This document shows positions 34,063 to 45,799 of a stretch of 64,000 bases of DNA, one piece after another. The stretch lies in NCBI RefSeq assembly GCF_023159225.1, contig NC_063171.1, positions 14,521,142 to 14,585,141 on the forward strand. The letters are read 5' to 3'. The notes beneath the pieces are model-generated. The model did not search any database and was not told the origin of the DNA. It saw nothing but the letters and a program-made list of their open reading frames with translations. The position numbers were made by a program, and so were the translations under genes. Position 1 is the stretch's first letter. Every line of letters starts with the position of its first letter. This stretch comes from Perognathus longimembris pacificus. Lineage: Eukaryota > Chordata > Mammalia > Rodentia > Heteromyidae.

Positions 34063-36149
34063 ACAAAATTTAAGAATTTCCAGTTATTTATCTAATCTGT
34101 TTTTGAATTATTTTAAACACAGTAATGTTCGTTTTATGAATAAGGTTTTAGTCTATCTTGGATAATGTCCTTGGCTTAATAAGCATTAATTTATATATTA
34201 ACTGTCGGATATAATGTTCTATATTTATCCGATAAATATGATTAATGAGATAATTCAGATAATCTGTGTTCATATTGAGTTTGCCCAATTTATCTATAAG
34301 TGTTACAATCAAGCAGGAAGACATTGATAGATAGATAGATGCTAGATAAATAGGTAGATGTGCACATATACGTATATCTATCTCTCTATGCAAAAATTTG
34401 ATTCATAAAACAAAGCAACACTAGACATAAAGGAGAAAAGAGGTCCTAATACAGCATGATTTCATGACACTACTCAACAAAAAAGAAAGCAGCAACTAAT
34501 GCCACAGTTAAATTGTACCATAGACCATCTGCAGAAGATTCCATCCAACAGCTGTGAAAGGCACCTGCTGTATAGTAGTCTATGGGACTTTTTCTGAAAC
34601 AGAATATATTATGGGACATAAGCAAATGTAAACAACAATAAATACAAAAGTACAAACTATTTATTATTTATTTTACATTAGAATATAATGGGATTTATAA
34701 TGGGATAAATTAGAATTCAACCAAAAAGAAAAAAAAAGGACAGAATAAATGAGGTACAAACAAGTCAGTGATTTATACACAGCAAAGGTGACAATAATGA
34801 GTAATTTCCTGAAGAGACAGCCCACAGCATGGAGGAGAATGTGAAATGTACTATAATGTTCAGGTTATATTCTAGAGTGAGAGAAATTTTCTCAGAGAAC
34901 CAAAATGTTCTCCTTAAGTGATGACAATGCAGAACATGTTTGTAACCAATAATTCTAAACTATGCTTATCTTTTTCACCTGTTACTACTTTTTCCTTCAA
35001 CTTGATGTTCAAGTTGGTATTTTGAAAAGGGATTAAGATGAACTGAAGTGTCATGCCTATGCCATGCAATCCCCTTACTCCATATTTCTTTCCCAATAAA
35101 CTTTCCTAGCAGTTTTACTTTGTTAATGTCTGGGGTGAGTTCTTCTGCAAAATACAAGAATCAATATTATTAGCTGTCCTAAATTTCCAGTATCTCAAGT
35201 GGGTATTTCTTAATGGTTAGCCCTGAGAAATAATGTGCTGTTTGGCAAATACCTCCCTTAGCTCACAGCTTATGCCTAAATTATTCCTAACACTTTCAAT
35301 TGCTTTTGTTTGTTGATATGTCTCTAAATAAGTGAAATCACTCTGATAATTGACTTTGGAAGATGGAAGATAGTAAAGATTTAAAGGACTGTTAAGTTGA
35401 ATGCATATTCAAGCCTTTCTCGGAACTACCATCTCTACTAGTCTAGGTTTGTTTGATGGGAGTTTCTCTAGACTTTAAACTACCAATTACCAATTTATTC
35501 CTATGCCATCAATTTGCAATTACATCTTAATTCTAGGAAAGTCAGAAAACTCATGAATTTGACTCATCTCATTATAGCATGTGACAAAAATATTTTCTCT
35601 TCATAAATCAGAGGCTATGAACTCCCTTCCAAGAAGAATCTCTTTTCCTCTATTTTGGAATCAACATCACAAGCTGCTGGAAAAAATAGTTTCACTTTCT
35701 AAGAGATTATTATTTCATCCAAAATTCCTACACCAAACCCCAACATATTTATTCATGATAAAGTTCCACATCAGGAAGTTGAAACTCATTGTTTATATTG
35801 TTTATCTCAGTTTCTGAGAACTACCATTATATTGATAAGAGCCAAATTTTCCAAACAGGGTACATTCAGTAGGAATGACAAAGTTTGTCTTAATCCTTAC
35901 ACAAAAAGGTAACCTAAGCTAATCTGATGTCTTTTGTTATGTTTCCCCTTCCTTGACTAAGAATAAAAATAATAAATTTCTATTTTATGTTATTTCTTCT
36001 AGTTATTTGATTTGGCTCTTTTCTGGCTAAAAAAACAAATTCCTAACCTGATATACCTATTTTCACCATTTGGTTGACTAAAGGAGTAGTATCAGGAGAT
36101 AGTGGCTAGCCTGGGCTACTCATCAGGACTTATCTCTCTGCAACCAGAA
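34063..36149. other. Unique DNA, no gene confirmed
   Basis: About 2.1 kb without a recognised repeat, apart from a short GATA run near 34327. Frames of 60-78 codons (for example 35581-35817 +) have no recognised domain. Confidence 0.45.
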
Positions 36150-36345
36150 ATCAAGGCCTGCTGTAGTGTTGCACACCAGTAATCCTAGATATTGTAGGGG
36201 TAAAGGAAGAAAGAGTGAATGACTGAGGACAGTCATAACAAAGAGAATTTATTTCAAAGCAAATAATGAGGAGTATTGGTGATGTGGCTCATGGGTAGAG
36301 CACTTGCCCTGAATTAAATCTGCAGTACAGAGGAAGAAATAATTT
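36150..36345 (+). mobile_element. Decayed SINE (7SL-like then ID-like)
   Basis: TTGCACACCAGTAATCCTAG resembles the 7SL-like half. GATGTGGCTCATGGGTAGAG further on resembles a tRNA/ID A-box region. Strongly diverged. Confidence 0.45.
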
Positions 36346-36789
36346 CAAACATGGAACAGATATTTGGGGGGGGGGACTTTATATGTTGTCACAGAAAATT
36401 CATTGTACTACATTTATTGATTCGCTATTCTAATGTCAATAATATACGCTCCTAGTCATAATGAAGGAGATTAATTTGGCTCAGGGGTCTAGAAGTTCAT
36501 AGTTAAGGAGGCACATCTGGTGATGTCTTATAGCTGACAGAATTTGACATGATGAATGCCAGGCAGGAGACATGGAGAGCACATGTATTTATCTTCCAGT
36601 TTCTCTTCTTATAAAACAAGAATATACCATTATATTAGTTCCATCCAAATTATTTAATCTAACCCTAAAATCCTACCAGAAGCTCCACCTTTGAACACTA
36701 GTCATTAAATTTCTTCTTGCTTAATACCTCATAACAGAAATAAATGTCAATCTATAAACATTGCACATTGTAAGTGAGAGATCACTTCT
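36346..36789. other. Unique DNA, no gene seen
   Basis: Contains a G-run at 36365-36375. Nothing else recognised. Confidence 0.5.
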
Positions 36790-36912
36790 TTCAAATTGAG
36801 AAAACACGAAGTGTAGCTGTGGTTCAAGAGGTAGAGCACCAACCTTGGACAAGAAAGGCAAGTGAGAGCATGAGGACATGAGTTCAAGATCAAACAACAA
36901 CAAAAACAAAGC
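36790..36912 (+). mobile_element. Geo monomer fragment
   Basis: GTGTAGCTGTGGTTCAAGAGG and ATGAGTTCAAGATC followed by a CAAAA-type tail. No left half is visible. Confidence 0.6.
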
Positions 36913-37184
36913 AAAGCAAAACAAAAAATCAAAGTGAGAAAATTTAGTGAAGCTTCTATGATTAATTATTAAGTTTAAAGAAACTTTGACATAGAGTAGC
37001 AAGGGAGGTATCAAATATAGAATGCATGATATTCTAAAGGAAAGTTCAAGTGCAAAAAAAAAAAAACCCATGCAACAGAAATGAGCAGCTTGTCAAAGAT
37101 CACTAACCACATATGCTACCACTCTGTGTAGCTCTCATTTAGATTCAAGTTTATACACCTAATTATTATAAAAGATCTCCTTGA
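36913..37184. other. Unique DNA, no gene seen
   Basis: Nothing recognised. Confidence 0.45.
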
Positions 37185-37270
37185 CCATATATATATATGT
37201 GTGTGTGTGTGTATACAAACACATACATATACATATACATGTATATATGAATATATATTCTAATATAATG
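37185..37270. repeat. TA/TG/CA microsatellite-like tract
   Basis: ATATAT, GTGTGT and ACATATACAT alternating segments. Confidence 0.85.
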
Positions 37271-37689
37271 TATAGATATATTGTACTCAAACGTACATTA
37301 TATTCTAAATTGAATAGTTATTTAGAAAATAACTTGTAATTTATTTAGTGATACCTTTTTACAGATAAATTGACAGAATAATTGAGATTTTCTTTAATTA
37401 TTCTGAGTGAATCCAAGTAGGAAAAGGCACTGCAGAAGACATGAGAACAGTATAGCATAGCAAAATGTTGACAATTCCTACATAAATTTATGATGCTTTG
37501 AAATTGTCTTAATAAATACACTCTTACCTTTTATGAGCATAATTTCCTTTTAGTACATTTTCTTCCCCAAACTATCTTAATTTGCATCTGTGTATGAAAC
37601 TGCCCTTCTAGATGCTCCTCTGCATAGTTTCTTCTTCTATATAATTATTACTAATATAGTTCATTTCTCTGAAGGATTTTTTTTTCTTG
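37271..37689. other. Unique AT-rich DNA, no gene seen
   Basis: Nothing recognised. Confidence 0.5.
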
Positions 37690-38200
37690 CAGCTTATAAA
37701 CCAGCTTGGAAGTTTTAGAAATAAAAAACAAGTACTGTAACGGTGATATAGAGAGGAGTTACAGTTACATAATTAAAGTAATAAGGAAATTTCTTGTTGA
37801 ATAGTATTACACCCTTCATTTACTTCTACTTCCCCCACCCTGACTTCCCTCCCTCTAAAATTATAAAATTTTTCAAACATGGTGTCTAATGAGTATCACT
37901 GTTGCATTGGTTCCCTCACCGTTTCTGTGGTTCCCCTTTCCTTTGCCAAATCAGATAAAAACAAGTATCAGTTGTACATAGAAGTGATGGATTGTGATAT
38001 TTTCACAGATGCTCCCTAATAAAAGTCACCCCTCCTCTATCTCCCTAAGCAGATATGCCCTCTTCAGACTCAAATGCATTATTGTTGTATCTTCATACAT
38101 TCAAATACAGTACTTCAGAAATATTCTTTCTTTTTTAGCCACACCATAGACTATGCCACTCTATCCAGTCCCCATTCCCAGCAAAGCTTGTTTTATTTTC
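37690..38200 (-). mobile_element. L1 3' UTR fragment
   Basis: Parallels 681-1190 block by block: the reversed C-rich tract, the ATGGTGTCTAATGAGTATCAC block, AATCAGATAAA and the following text. 5'-truncated; right end approximate. Confidence 0.65.
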
Positions 38201-38390
38201 CTATTGTTCCTTTTATCATATTTTCTAGTGTACCCTAGTTGTAAAAAGGGGTTCATCAGCTGTCCCTTTCTTCGATCAAGGTTTAGTGATCTTGTTTTAC
38301 TTATTTAATTCAGTGCCAATTTTATTTAATTGGTAACCTATTTATGCTTTTAAAAAGTGCTAAATTTACAACATGATAAAACTAAGTCCT

Positions 38391-38605
38391 GGGGCTGGGC
38401 ATGTGGCCTAGTGGTAAAGTACTTGTCTTGTATACATGAAGCCCTGGTTTTGATTCCTCAGCACCACATATATAGAAAAAAGCCGGAAGTGGCACTGTGG
38501 CCCAAGAGGTAGAGTGCTAGCATTGAGCAAAAAAAAGCCAGGGACAGTGCTCAGGCCCTGAGTCCATGCCCTAGGACTGGCAACAAAAACAAAACAAATA
38601 AACAA
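38391..38605 (+). mobile_element. IDL-Geo SINE
   Basis: Starts GGGGCTGGGCATGTGGCC. Full dimer with a CAAAA-rich tail. The 13-bp target-site duplication AAAACTAAGTCCT lies at 38378-38390 and 38606-38618. Confidence 0.93.
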
Positions 38606-38618
38606 AAAACTAAGTCCT

Positions 38619-40194
38619 TCCTCTTTTCAGCTGTACTATTTTAATTACACATTTTAATTTGATTTTTTATTTCATAATTTATTTTTGTAACTTCTCCGTT
38701 GGAGAATTAATCTTCCATGAGTAATATAATAGGTATTCTAATTTTTGAAGATATATTTATTTATTAGACATACTCATGTTTCTGTCTGGTTTTCTAGAAG
38801 TATTTATTTTAAAAGGAGCCTGTAATAACTCCTAAGGTATTTTTCCTGGGGACACATTCTCCCACCTTTTATTGTTCTGATAGAATTTGACTTTATTTTT
38901 TCTTGTATTTAATATTTTATACTCTTTAAAATTATCTACTTATTATTTTTTATCAGTCAGAATACGTTGCACATTTGCAGGATTCATTTGTCATATTTGT
39001 ATTTCTTTATTGTTATTTATTTATTTATTTATTTATTTATTTTTGGTATTGGGCTTCACTTGAAACTAAGTCTGAAAATTTGGCATTATCACCTCATGTA
39101 TTTGTTCTTTGCGTATCTTACTTTCAGAGATTTTTACTTATAGTAGTTAACCAAACTTTATTTTTTCTAATTTTCAGAAAGAGCTGTTTTTTTATTGCTT
39201 TACTTTTATACTTTTTTCCCTTTGTTACATTTTTCATGAATTATTTATGAGTGTCTAGTTATCCTCTAATTCAATGATTTATTTCTTCAATTCTGTTTCG
39301 TGGACTGATAGGATATCAAAAATAATGACACTATCTCAGGGTCTGTGAATGTGAATGTTTTATTGCTAGAAATCCCATTTCATTCTCTCTTATACTTTCC
39401 TTCTCGGCATTGAATTTCTGCATCTTGCTATGTCTAATGGCTACCATTTTCCTGTCATTGTTTCTTTTGTTTTCCTAATTATAGTTATTTGAATCTGTCT
39501 GGTAGCTGAACATCTGCTTTCTGTTGAGTCTGGTTGGTCTACATTGGCATATGCTTTGCCTGTTGCACTGGCAATGTGATGAAATATCATCTCTGAATTC
39601 CCTTTCCTTCTCCTCACCTTTATGTATCACACCATGCAGTTTCATAAAGTATAACCTGCAAGTACAAACTCACTTTTATGGGATCATGAAAACTTACTAT
39701 TACTCTTCAGCAGATTCTGAAGGTTTTGTTTATTGTCCTCATTTGATTTCAGGTAAGGCAGAAGCAGCATTTTTGGATATCCTAATGCAATGAACAAATC
39801 CTGCCAGCCAATCTTGCTTGCCAGAGCAATCTATCAAGTCTTGTATCGTGACGTTCAGCTGACCGACCAGGGAGTAGAGATCTTTCATGAGTTCAATACA
39901 CCTCTTTTATTCTGAGATTCAACAGGATCTTTCTTCGCTGTGAATTAGGAATCAATGACCATGTCACTTTTAATAGATTTCTAAACGTAAGCATAATTTT
40001 TTTGAATGTAGGATTTAAATTTTATTTAGATTTTCATTCTTGTTATTATTTCTAAGGACTGTCAAATTAGGAATAAAAATTATAATGACTCATCAAACAA
40101 TAGGAAAGGAGAGTTCAACATCAGTAGATATGTATCTAGTTATTTAAAAGAAGGATATGTGAAACTGATACACAAGATAAAGTACTTGAATAAG
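38619..40194. other. Unique DNA, no gene confirmed
   Basis: Contains a (TTTA)n run at 39016-39042. A short protein-like minus-strand frame (39739-39888, 49 codons) is discussed under findings but not called as a gene. Confidence 0.4.
39016..39042. repeat. (TTTA)n microsatellite
   Basis: About seven TTTA units. Confidence 0.95.
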
Positions 40195-40242
40195 AATAAT
40201 ATTGGAATAATATTGGAATATTGGAATAATATTGGAATTAAG
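40195..40242. repeat. Short AATATTGGAAT tandem repeat
   Basis: The unit AATAATATTGGAAT and shortened versions of it recur about four times. Confidence 0.85.
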
Positions 40243-40459
40243 TATGGAGAAGTATGGACTATTTTGTTTTAAGAAATAAGGACAAGAGACAGGTCCTTCC
40301 TGATAATATGGAAATGAGAAGCTCCTTATATTTGCAAAATTGGAGGTGCACACTACTGTGTCAGATATAGTTTCAGAGTGTTTGTGTGCAGTACATACAC
40401 TTGCATCCAATGTTCTCAATATTCACTACTGATTTTCATGACTTTCCTGTAAGAGTACC

Positions 40460-40464
<5 letters not shown>

Positions 40465-40501
<37 letters not shown>
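40465..40501. repeat. (TA)n microsatellite
   Basis: TA dinucleotide run of about 18 units. Confidence 0.98.
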
Positions 40502-40505
<4 letters not shown>

Positions 40506-41169
40506 ATATACATCTATACATATATATACATATATATTTTATACCAATGTTTTACTCATAATTGGCTACTTATTCTGAGTACAACTAAAGCAAGGTCAAC
40601 ATCAAGAAATAATCCAGTTTTCATTAAATATCTACCGCATACAAATAACTTGCTAGAAAATGGAGTGATTGTAATGATTTGATAGAACTGGGACATGAAA
40701 TCATTGCTCACCTTCTTAGCTCTTTCTTTGCCTCTCTGTCTCTGTCTGTTACCTCTCTGTCTCTCTCAGTGTGCCTCTCCTTGAAAATAAGATGTGACCC
40801 ATTTAAGTTCATAGTTTTTCAAATTTCTGGACATCTTATGAATTTTTGTCAATGATTGCCATGCTCATTTGCACAAGTCCATGAATAACCTCAACATGTT
40901 CATTCAAGGTAAATGTATATTTCGACAATAGAGAGTCCACAAACAGATATCAATGAGACAAAACCAAAATAAAACAAAGGGCATACTTGTATACATTTCT
41001 GGTCAACACAAAATTTTTAGATGAATAAAAACATAATGTCTTCAGGAAGATATACTTGAGTGTAAAATCCTTCAGAAATTTGAAATAATTGGCTAAAGAA
41101 AATATGTATAGAGAAATGTTAGTTAAAATATTATAAAAAATAAATTACTGTTTTACTCTGACTTATATT
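40502..41169. other. Unique DNA, no gene seen
   Basis: Nothing recognised beyond a short CTGTCT-rich stretch near 40735-40765. Confidence 0.5.
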
Positions 41170-41400
41170 GTGGCCTTGACTCACACCATTTCAAACACAA
41201 CAAGCTTTTTCTCTGGCTGGTGCTATACTGTACCCCTTGAATCATGCTTCCAGCACATTTTACTACTTAACAAGTAAGACCCTCATAGAGGCTTATTTGT
41301 CTTTGTTTTTCCTGGAGTTAGTTTCAAAGCAAATCATGATCTTCTAGCTCACAGTCTCCTGAGTAGCTGGGATTACACAGGTAAAACATTGGGCTTGGTA
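41170..41400 (-). mobile_element. 7SL-like/Geo SINE, diverged
   Basis: Decayed reversed Geo, then the reversed 7SL-like half with AGTCTCCTGAGTAGCTGGGATT. Confidence 0.65.
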
Positions 41401-41404
41401 ATAT

Positions 41405-41630
41405 TCCTCTTTATTACAGTAGCTTCTTAGCACAGTTAGGACTTAATGCCTGGGCACTTTTCCTTAGTTTTCACTCAAGGCTAGCAGTTTACATCTAAAC
41501 TTCTAGCTTTTTGGTGGTTAATTGGACACGTGTCTTGCAGATTTTCCTGCCTGGACTGCCTTGGAACCACAATTCTCCGATTTCATCCTCCTGAGTTGCT
41601 AGGATTTAAGCAGGAAACACTGACTTCTCT
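41405..41630 (-). mobile_element. 7SL-like/Geo SINE, diverged
   Basis: Reversed Geo (TTTTCACTCAAGGCTAGCAG), linker GGTGGTTAATTGGAC and reversed 7SL-like half (CATCCTCCTGAGTTGCTAGG). It directly abuts another SINE of the same type. Confidence 0.75.
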
Positions 41631-41723
41631 TTCTGATATTCTTTTTCTTGTTATAATTTGTCAATTAAGTTTTAAATTCAAAAACAAAAAATAAAAATAA
41701 AATAAAATGAAAAGGTTTTAAAT

Positions 41724-41950
41724 TCGCTGGGCCCCCGTGACTCATACCTGCAATCCTAGCTACTCAAGAGGCTGAGATCTGAAGACCACAGTTCCTATCC
41801 AGTCCGCGAAATGCTGATCTCCAATTCACCACAAGAAAACCGAAAGTGGCAGTGTGGCTCAAGTGGTAGAGCAGTAACCTTGAGCTGAACAGCTCAGGGA
41901 CAGCAACCAGGCCCAGAGTTCTATCCCCGTCACAGACCAAAAAACAAAAA
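41724..41950 (+). mobile_element. 7SL-like/Geo SINE, best-preserved copy
   Basis: The left half reads CTGCAATCCTAGCTACTCAA then GAGGCTGAGATCTGAAG, clearly 7SL-like. The linker CTCCAATTCACCAC and the Geo half (GTGGCAGTGTGGCTCAAGTGG, CTCAGGGACAGC) follow, then the tail. This copy shows most clearly that the right half is the same Geo monomer found in IDL-Geo. Confidence 0.9.
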
Positions 41951-43331
41951 TTTACAGTGCTTTGTTGGGGGAAAAAATGGAATAAAACTATAAGCAGCAC
42001 CATGAAAACCATGAAAGGATTAATTCTGGAAATCCATTGAACTTGGAATAATTAAAGCATTACATGACTTTTATGAGGGTTTGTCATTGTAGTTTAAATT
42101 ATTATATACTTTCTGTACTGGAAATATATTCAGGGTTCCTGATGTTTTAAGCATAGTTACAATTCAATAAGAACACTATCCATGAAAATGAAGAAAACAA
42201 ACAAAAAATGGGACGGTGGTTGGTATCTGATGACAGGGGAAGATAATTGAAGATTACTATTTTTGACACATACCCATGATATATCTCTAGGACAGTAAAT
42301 ATAAACTATGTTTTACATCTTGTTTAAATGCATAAATGTCCTATATAAGTTTGGGCTTGTTTAAAGTAATAACTGACAAGTATGCAATTCTTATTTTAAA
42401 TTCTCAAATTACATAAATATAAATCTACAAGAATGGAGAGGTATTTCCATATGTAATTATCATCAGCATTAAAAAAAAAGGTATGCTTTTGCCACTTTAG
42501 TGTGGGTATTGTTGTGTTTTGAATACATCATTTTTATGATAATGAAAAAAATGAGTAAAATTATTCAAATTTGTGCATTCCTTGCCACAATTGTGAGACC
42601 ATAAATTCATTTTCCTTCATATTGTTAGTGATGATGTGTAAAGGAAATGTTTTCTGCATGGCTTAACAAAGACAAATCAGGATTGCATTCAGAAATACTA
42701 TATTAAATGTAAAATTTGGAGAGTTTATTTTTTTCAGCAAAGTAGAAGGAATTTTTGCCAGTCTTTTGAAAATCAGAGGACTATGGCCAATTCCATCCAT
42801 TTCTATGCTCAGTTTGGTTAATCTCCGTAAATAAATTTTAATTAATCCCATTTTCTGTCAAATCCATAGCCAAATGCTTTTAAGATTCATTGTCTACCAT
42901 ATGTTAGCACAAAAACTTTCCAGAAGGAGATTTGAATTTTTACTTCAGAGCACTTATTTTGACATATGTCAAAGCATCTGCTCTTCCTTGAGGGTAACCA
43001 ATGCCAATTTTGAAGTGTCGCCCCAGCTCTTGAAATACAGCAGTATATGAATGAAAGCAATATTTCACTTTGTCTTCAAAGTTATTCTAGAATAGACCTG
43101 GGAACAGGTCTTCAACAAGAATAAAATATTTCTTGGATATTATATTATATGGACCATCTTCTTTCAATACACCCCATTTTAACTCAAGAAAAATAATCTA
43201 GATTCAACTAAACAAGTCGACCTATTGTTAAAAGAGAATTTTTTGAATATGCAAAAAAATACAACTATAGACATACACTTTGAAAGATAGCATTGTTCTT
43301 CTCATAGATTAATTATAATATTGAGCTACCT
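41951..43331. other. Unique AT-rich DNA, no gene seen
   Basis: No recognised repeat or frame above about 80 codons. Confidence 0.5.
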
Positions 43332-43343
43332 CAGAAATCCCTT
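43332..43343. repeat. Target-site duplication of inverted L1, left
   Basis: CAGAAATCCCTT, identical to 44784-44795. Confidence 0.88.
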
Positions 43344-44783
43344 TTTTTAAATAATTACTTATTGTCAAAGTGATGTACAGAGGAATTACAGTTTCATACG
43401 TAAGACAGCAGGAAGATTTCTTATACAATTTGTTATCTCCTCCCTAATTTCTTCCCTCCCACTTACCCCTTTCCCTCCCTCCCCCATGAGTTGTTTAGTT
43501 GGTTTACACCAAATTGTTTTGTAAGCATTGCTTTTGGAGTCATTTGTCTTTTTATCCTTTACCTCTTGATTTGGATATTCCCTTTTACTTCCCTAGTTCT
43601 AATACCAGTATATACAATATCCAGCGTACTCAGATGAGATACAGTGATAGCATGGGAGCAAGCACAAGCAAGAGATGTAAGATGATCATTAACAAAAAAA
43701 GCTACGGTTTCACATGGCATGTTGAAAATAATTATAACAGTCATATAACACTTATTTCCATATCATGGAGTTCATCTCACTTAACATCATCTTATGTATA
43801 AGGGCATAGCTATTGGGCTCTTGTGATCCTCTGCTATGACTAGCCTAAACTTGTACTAATTATTCCCTATGAGAGAGACCACAGAGTCCATGTGTTTTGG
43901 GGTCTGGTTCACTTCACTTAGTATAATTTTTCCAAGTCCTTCCATTTCCTTACAAATGGGAAATGTCATTCTTTCTGATAGAGGCATAAAATTCCAGTGT
44001 ATATGTACCAAATTTTCCTGAACCATTCGTCTACTGAGTGGCATCTAGGTTTGTTACATATTTTAACAATGACAAATTGTGCTGCAATGAACATTGTTGT
44101 GCTGGTGGCTTTAGTGTGGTCTTGCTTGCCAATTTACTTCAACGGGTCATCAAAAAAATCATACACCATGACCAAACTGGATTCATTCCTGGTATGCAGA
44201 GCTGGTTCAAATATGCGCAAGTCAATCAACATAATCCACCACATCAACTGGAGCAAGATCAAGAATCATATGATTATTTCACTACATGCAGAAAAAGCAT
44301 TTGATGAAATCCAGGACCCATTCATGATAAAAGCTTTGGAGAAACTAGGATTCCAGGGAAAATTCCTGAATATAATTAAGGCTGTATACGACAAACCCAC
44401 AGCAAATATTACTCTTATTGGGGAAAAGTTAAAGTCATTTCCTCTAAAATCAGGAGCAAGACAAGGTTGTCTGCTCTCTGCTCTCCTCTTGAACATAGTA
44501 CTAGAATTCCTAGCCAAAGCAATAAGGCAAGAGGAAGACATAATGGGGATCCAAATAGGAAAAGATGAAGTAAAACACTCTCTCTCTTTGCAGAAGACAT
44601 GATCCTGTATCTAAAGAACTCTGTAGACTCTACTCCCAAGTTACCTGAGCTTATGCAAAACTTGGGCAAAGTAGCAGGATATAAAATAAACCCTCAAATA
44701 TCAATGGCTTTCCTATATGCCAATGACCTGAAGACCGAGGCTGAAAATAGGAACACAACTCCCTTTGCAATAGCCTCAAAAAA
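43344..44783 (-). mobile_element. L1 insertion with 5' inversion
   Basis: 43344 to about 44130 is poly-T, 3' UTR and the end of ORF2 on the minus strand. From about 44130 to 44783 the sequence switches to the plus strand and is the reverse transcriptase part of ORF2. A perfect 12-bp duplication (43332-43343, 44784-44795) encloses both, so they arrived together. This is the arrangement expected from twin priming. The ORF2 part between the two segments was lost. Confidence 0.93.
44130..44783 (+). pseudogene. L1 ORF2 reverse transcriptase segment, inverted and broken
   Basis: Encodes part of the L1 reverse transcriptase, which copies L1 RNA at the nicked target. The reading starts with [20 protein letters not shown] shift near 44205-44215 moves it to a frame with [27 protein letters not shown] and KSGARQGC. 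A second shift near 44585 precedes the metal-binding motif, where the sequence would read FAED rather than the usual FADD, then MILYLKN. The end near 44783 is the edge of the insertion, not a stop. Two frameshifts, the changed catalytic motif and the missing N- and C-terminal parts make this nonfunctional. Confidence 0.88.
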
Positions 44784-44795
44784 CAGAAATCCCTT
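44784..44795. repeat. Target-site duplication of inverted L1, right
   Basis: CAGAAATCCCTT, pairing with 43332-43343. Confidence 0.88.
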
Positions 44796-44807
44796 CTGAA
44801 AACTTTT

Positions 44808-44900
44808 TTAAATTTTTTTTTTTATTATTTATCTATTGTCAAAGTGATGTACATAGTGTTTACCGTTTCATACGTAAGGCAGTGGGATACATCTAAGCAC
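44808..44900 (-). mobile_element. Very short L1 3' end
   Basis: Poly-T, then TATTGTCAAAGTGATGTACA and TTTCATACGTAAGGCAGTGG, the same subfamily sequence as at 43360-43410. Only about 90 bp remains. Confidence 0.8.
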
Positions 44901-45799
44901 TGAGATGCTCCTGTACGAGGCACTGAATTACAGTCAAATAAATCAAAGAATAAATTTAATGCACCAAAATCAAAAACAATTTGTTTGGAGGGAGAAAAAC
45001 ACAAAAATGAAATGGGATATTATATATAAGAGAATAAAATAAAATTACAATTATAAAAATTTGACACTTTGCTTTAGAATCATTCATAAATAGTAACCTC
45101 GCTATACAGGAATTGAACTGTGACTATATGAAATCAATGAGCTTTAGTACAAGCAACCTGTGATTTCACATGAATTACATTTATTATTAAAAATCTAGTC
45201 ATGTCTTCAATTCACTTTCACAAGTAACATTTTCGTTATTACAATGCAGGTTTTTCTTACAACTGACTATTTTAGGACTAAAATATGATAGAAATCATAA
45301 TTATGATCATCATCATCATTAAGATTTCTTCTTATTCAGCATATCTCACTAATCACGCATGCTCCTTGTAGTAAAAAAAAAAAAAAAAATGAAGCCTCAG
45401 CTGTGGCTGGAAAGTTTCATAAGGAATTTAGAAGCCTTGGGCTTTGGGCTCCAAGGCAACATTATCTATAAATGTGAATTCATGTGGGTCCTTTTGATCA
45501 TATGGAACACTTCAAACTTGAGAGCGTTGTATACAGTCAGTAAACAACTTTCCAGGATAGGCACCTAATAAGTCTGGACCCCAGGCTCAGAGGAACATCA
45601 GTATCTGGCCAGAATCCCTGACCATACATAGTGAGAACAATTACTGCTACCTGAGACTCCACCAAAGAAGCACAATGAGACAATCTTAATGTGAAAATCT
45701 ACATGCACACCCTTTATTTAATTTAATGAAAACTGAATATGAAAGCTATTAATGAGTTTTCTGAGTACTCTAGTGAACTATAACAACAGATATGAATCA
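44901..45799. other. Unique DNA, no gene seen
   Basis: Contains an A-run at 45372-45389. Nothing else recognised. Confidence 0.5.

Noticed and set aside
36721..37071. 116-codon minus-strand frame with hydrophobic stretches
   Set aside because: It overlaps an antisense Geo fragment and its A-rich tail (36790-36912). The Phe/Leu content follows from reversed A-rich DNA.
40195..40242. CRISPR-like short repeats
   Set aside because: Units are short and imperfect, with no unique spacers, in a mammalian sequence; it is simple tandem slippage.
43997..44602. 201-codon plus-strand frame, the longest in the window
   Set aside because: It crosses the L1 inversion junction at about 44130, so its first part is antisense L1 3' end and only its later part is the broken reverse transcriptase.
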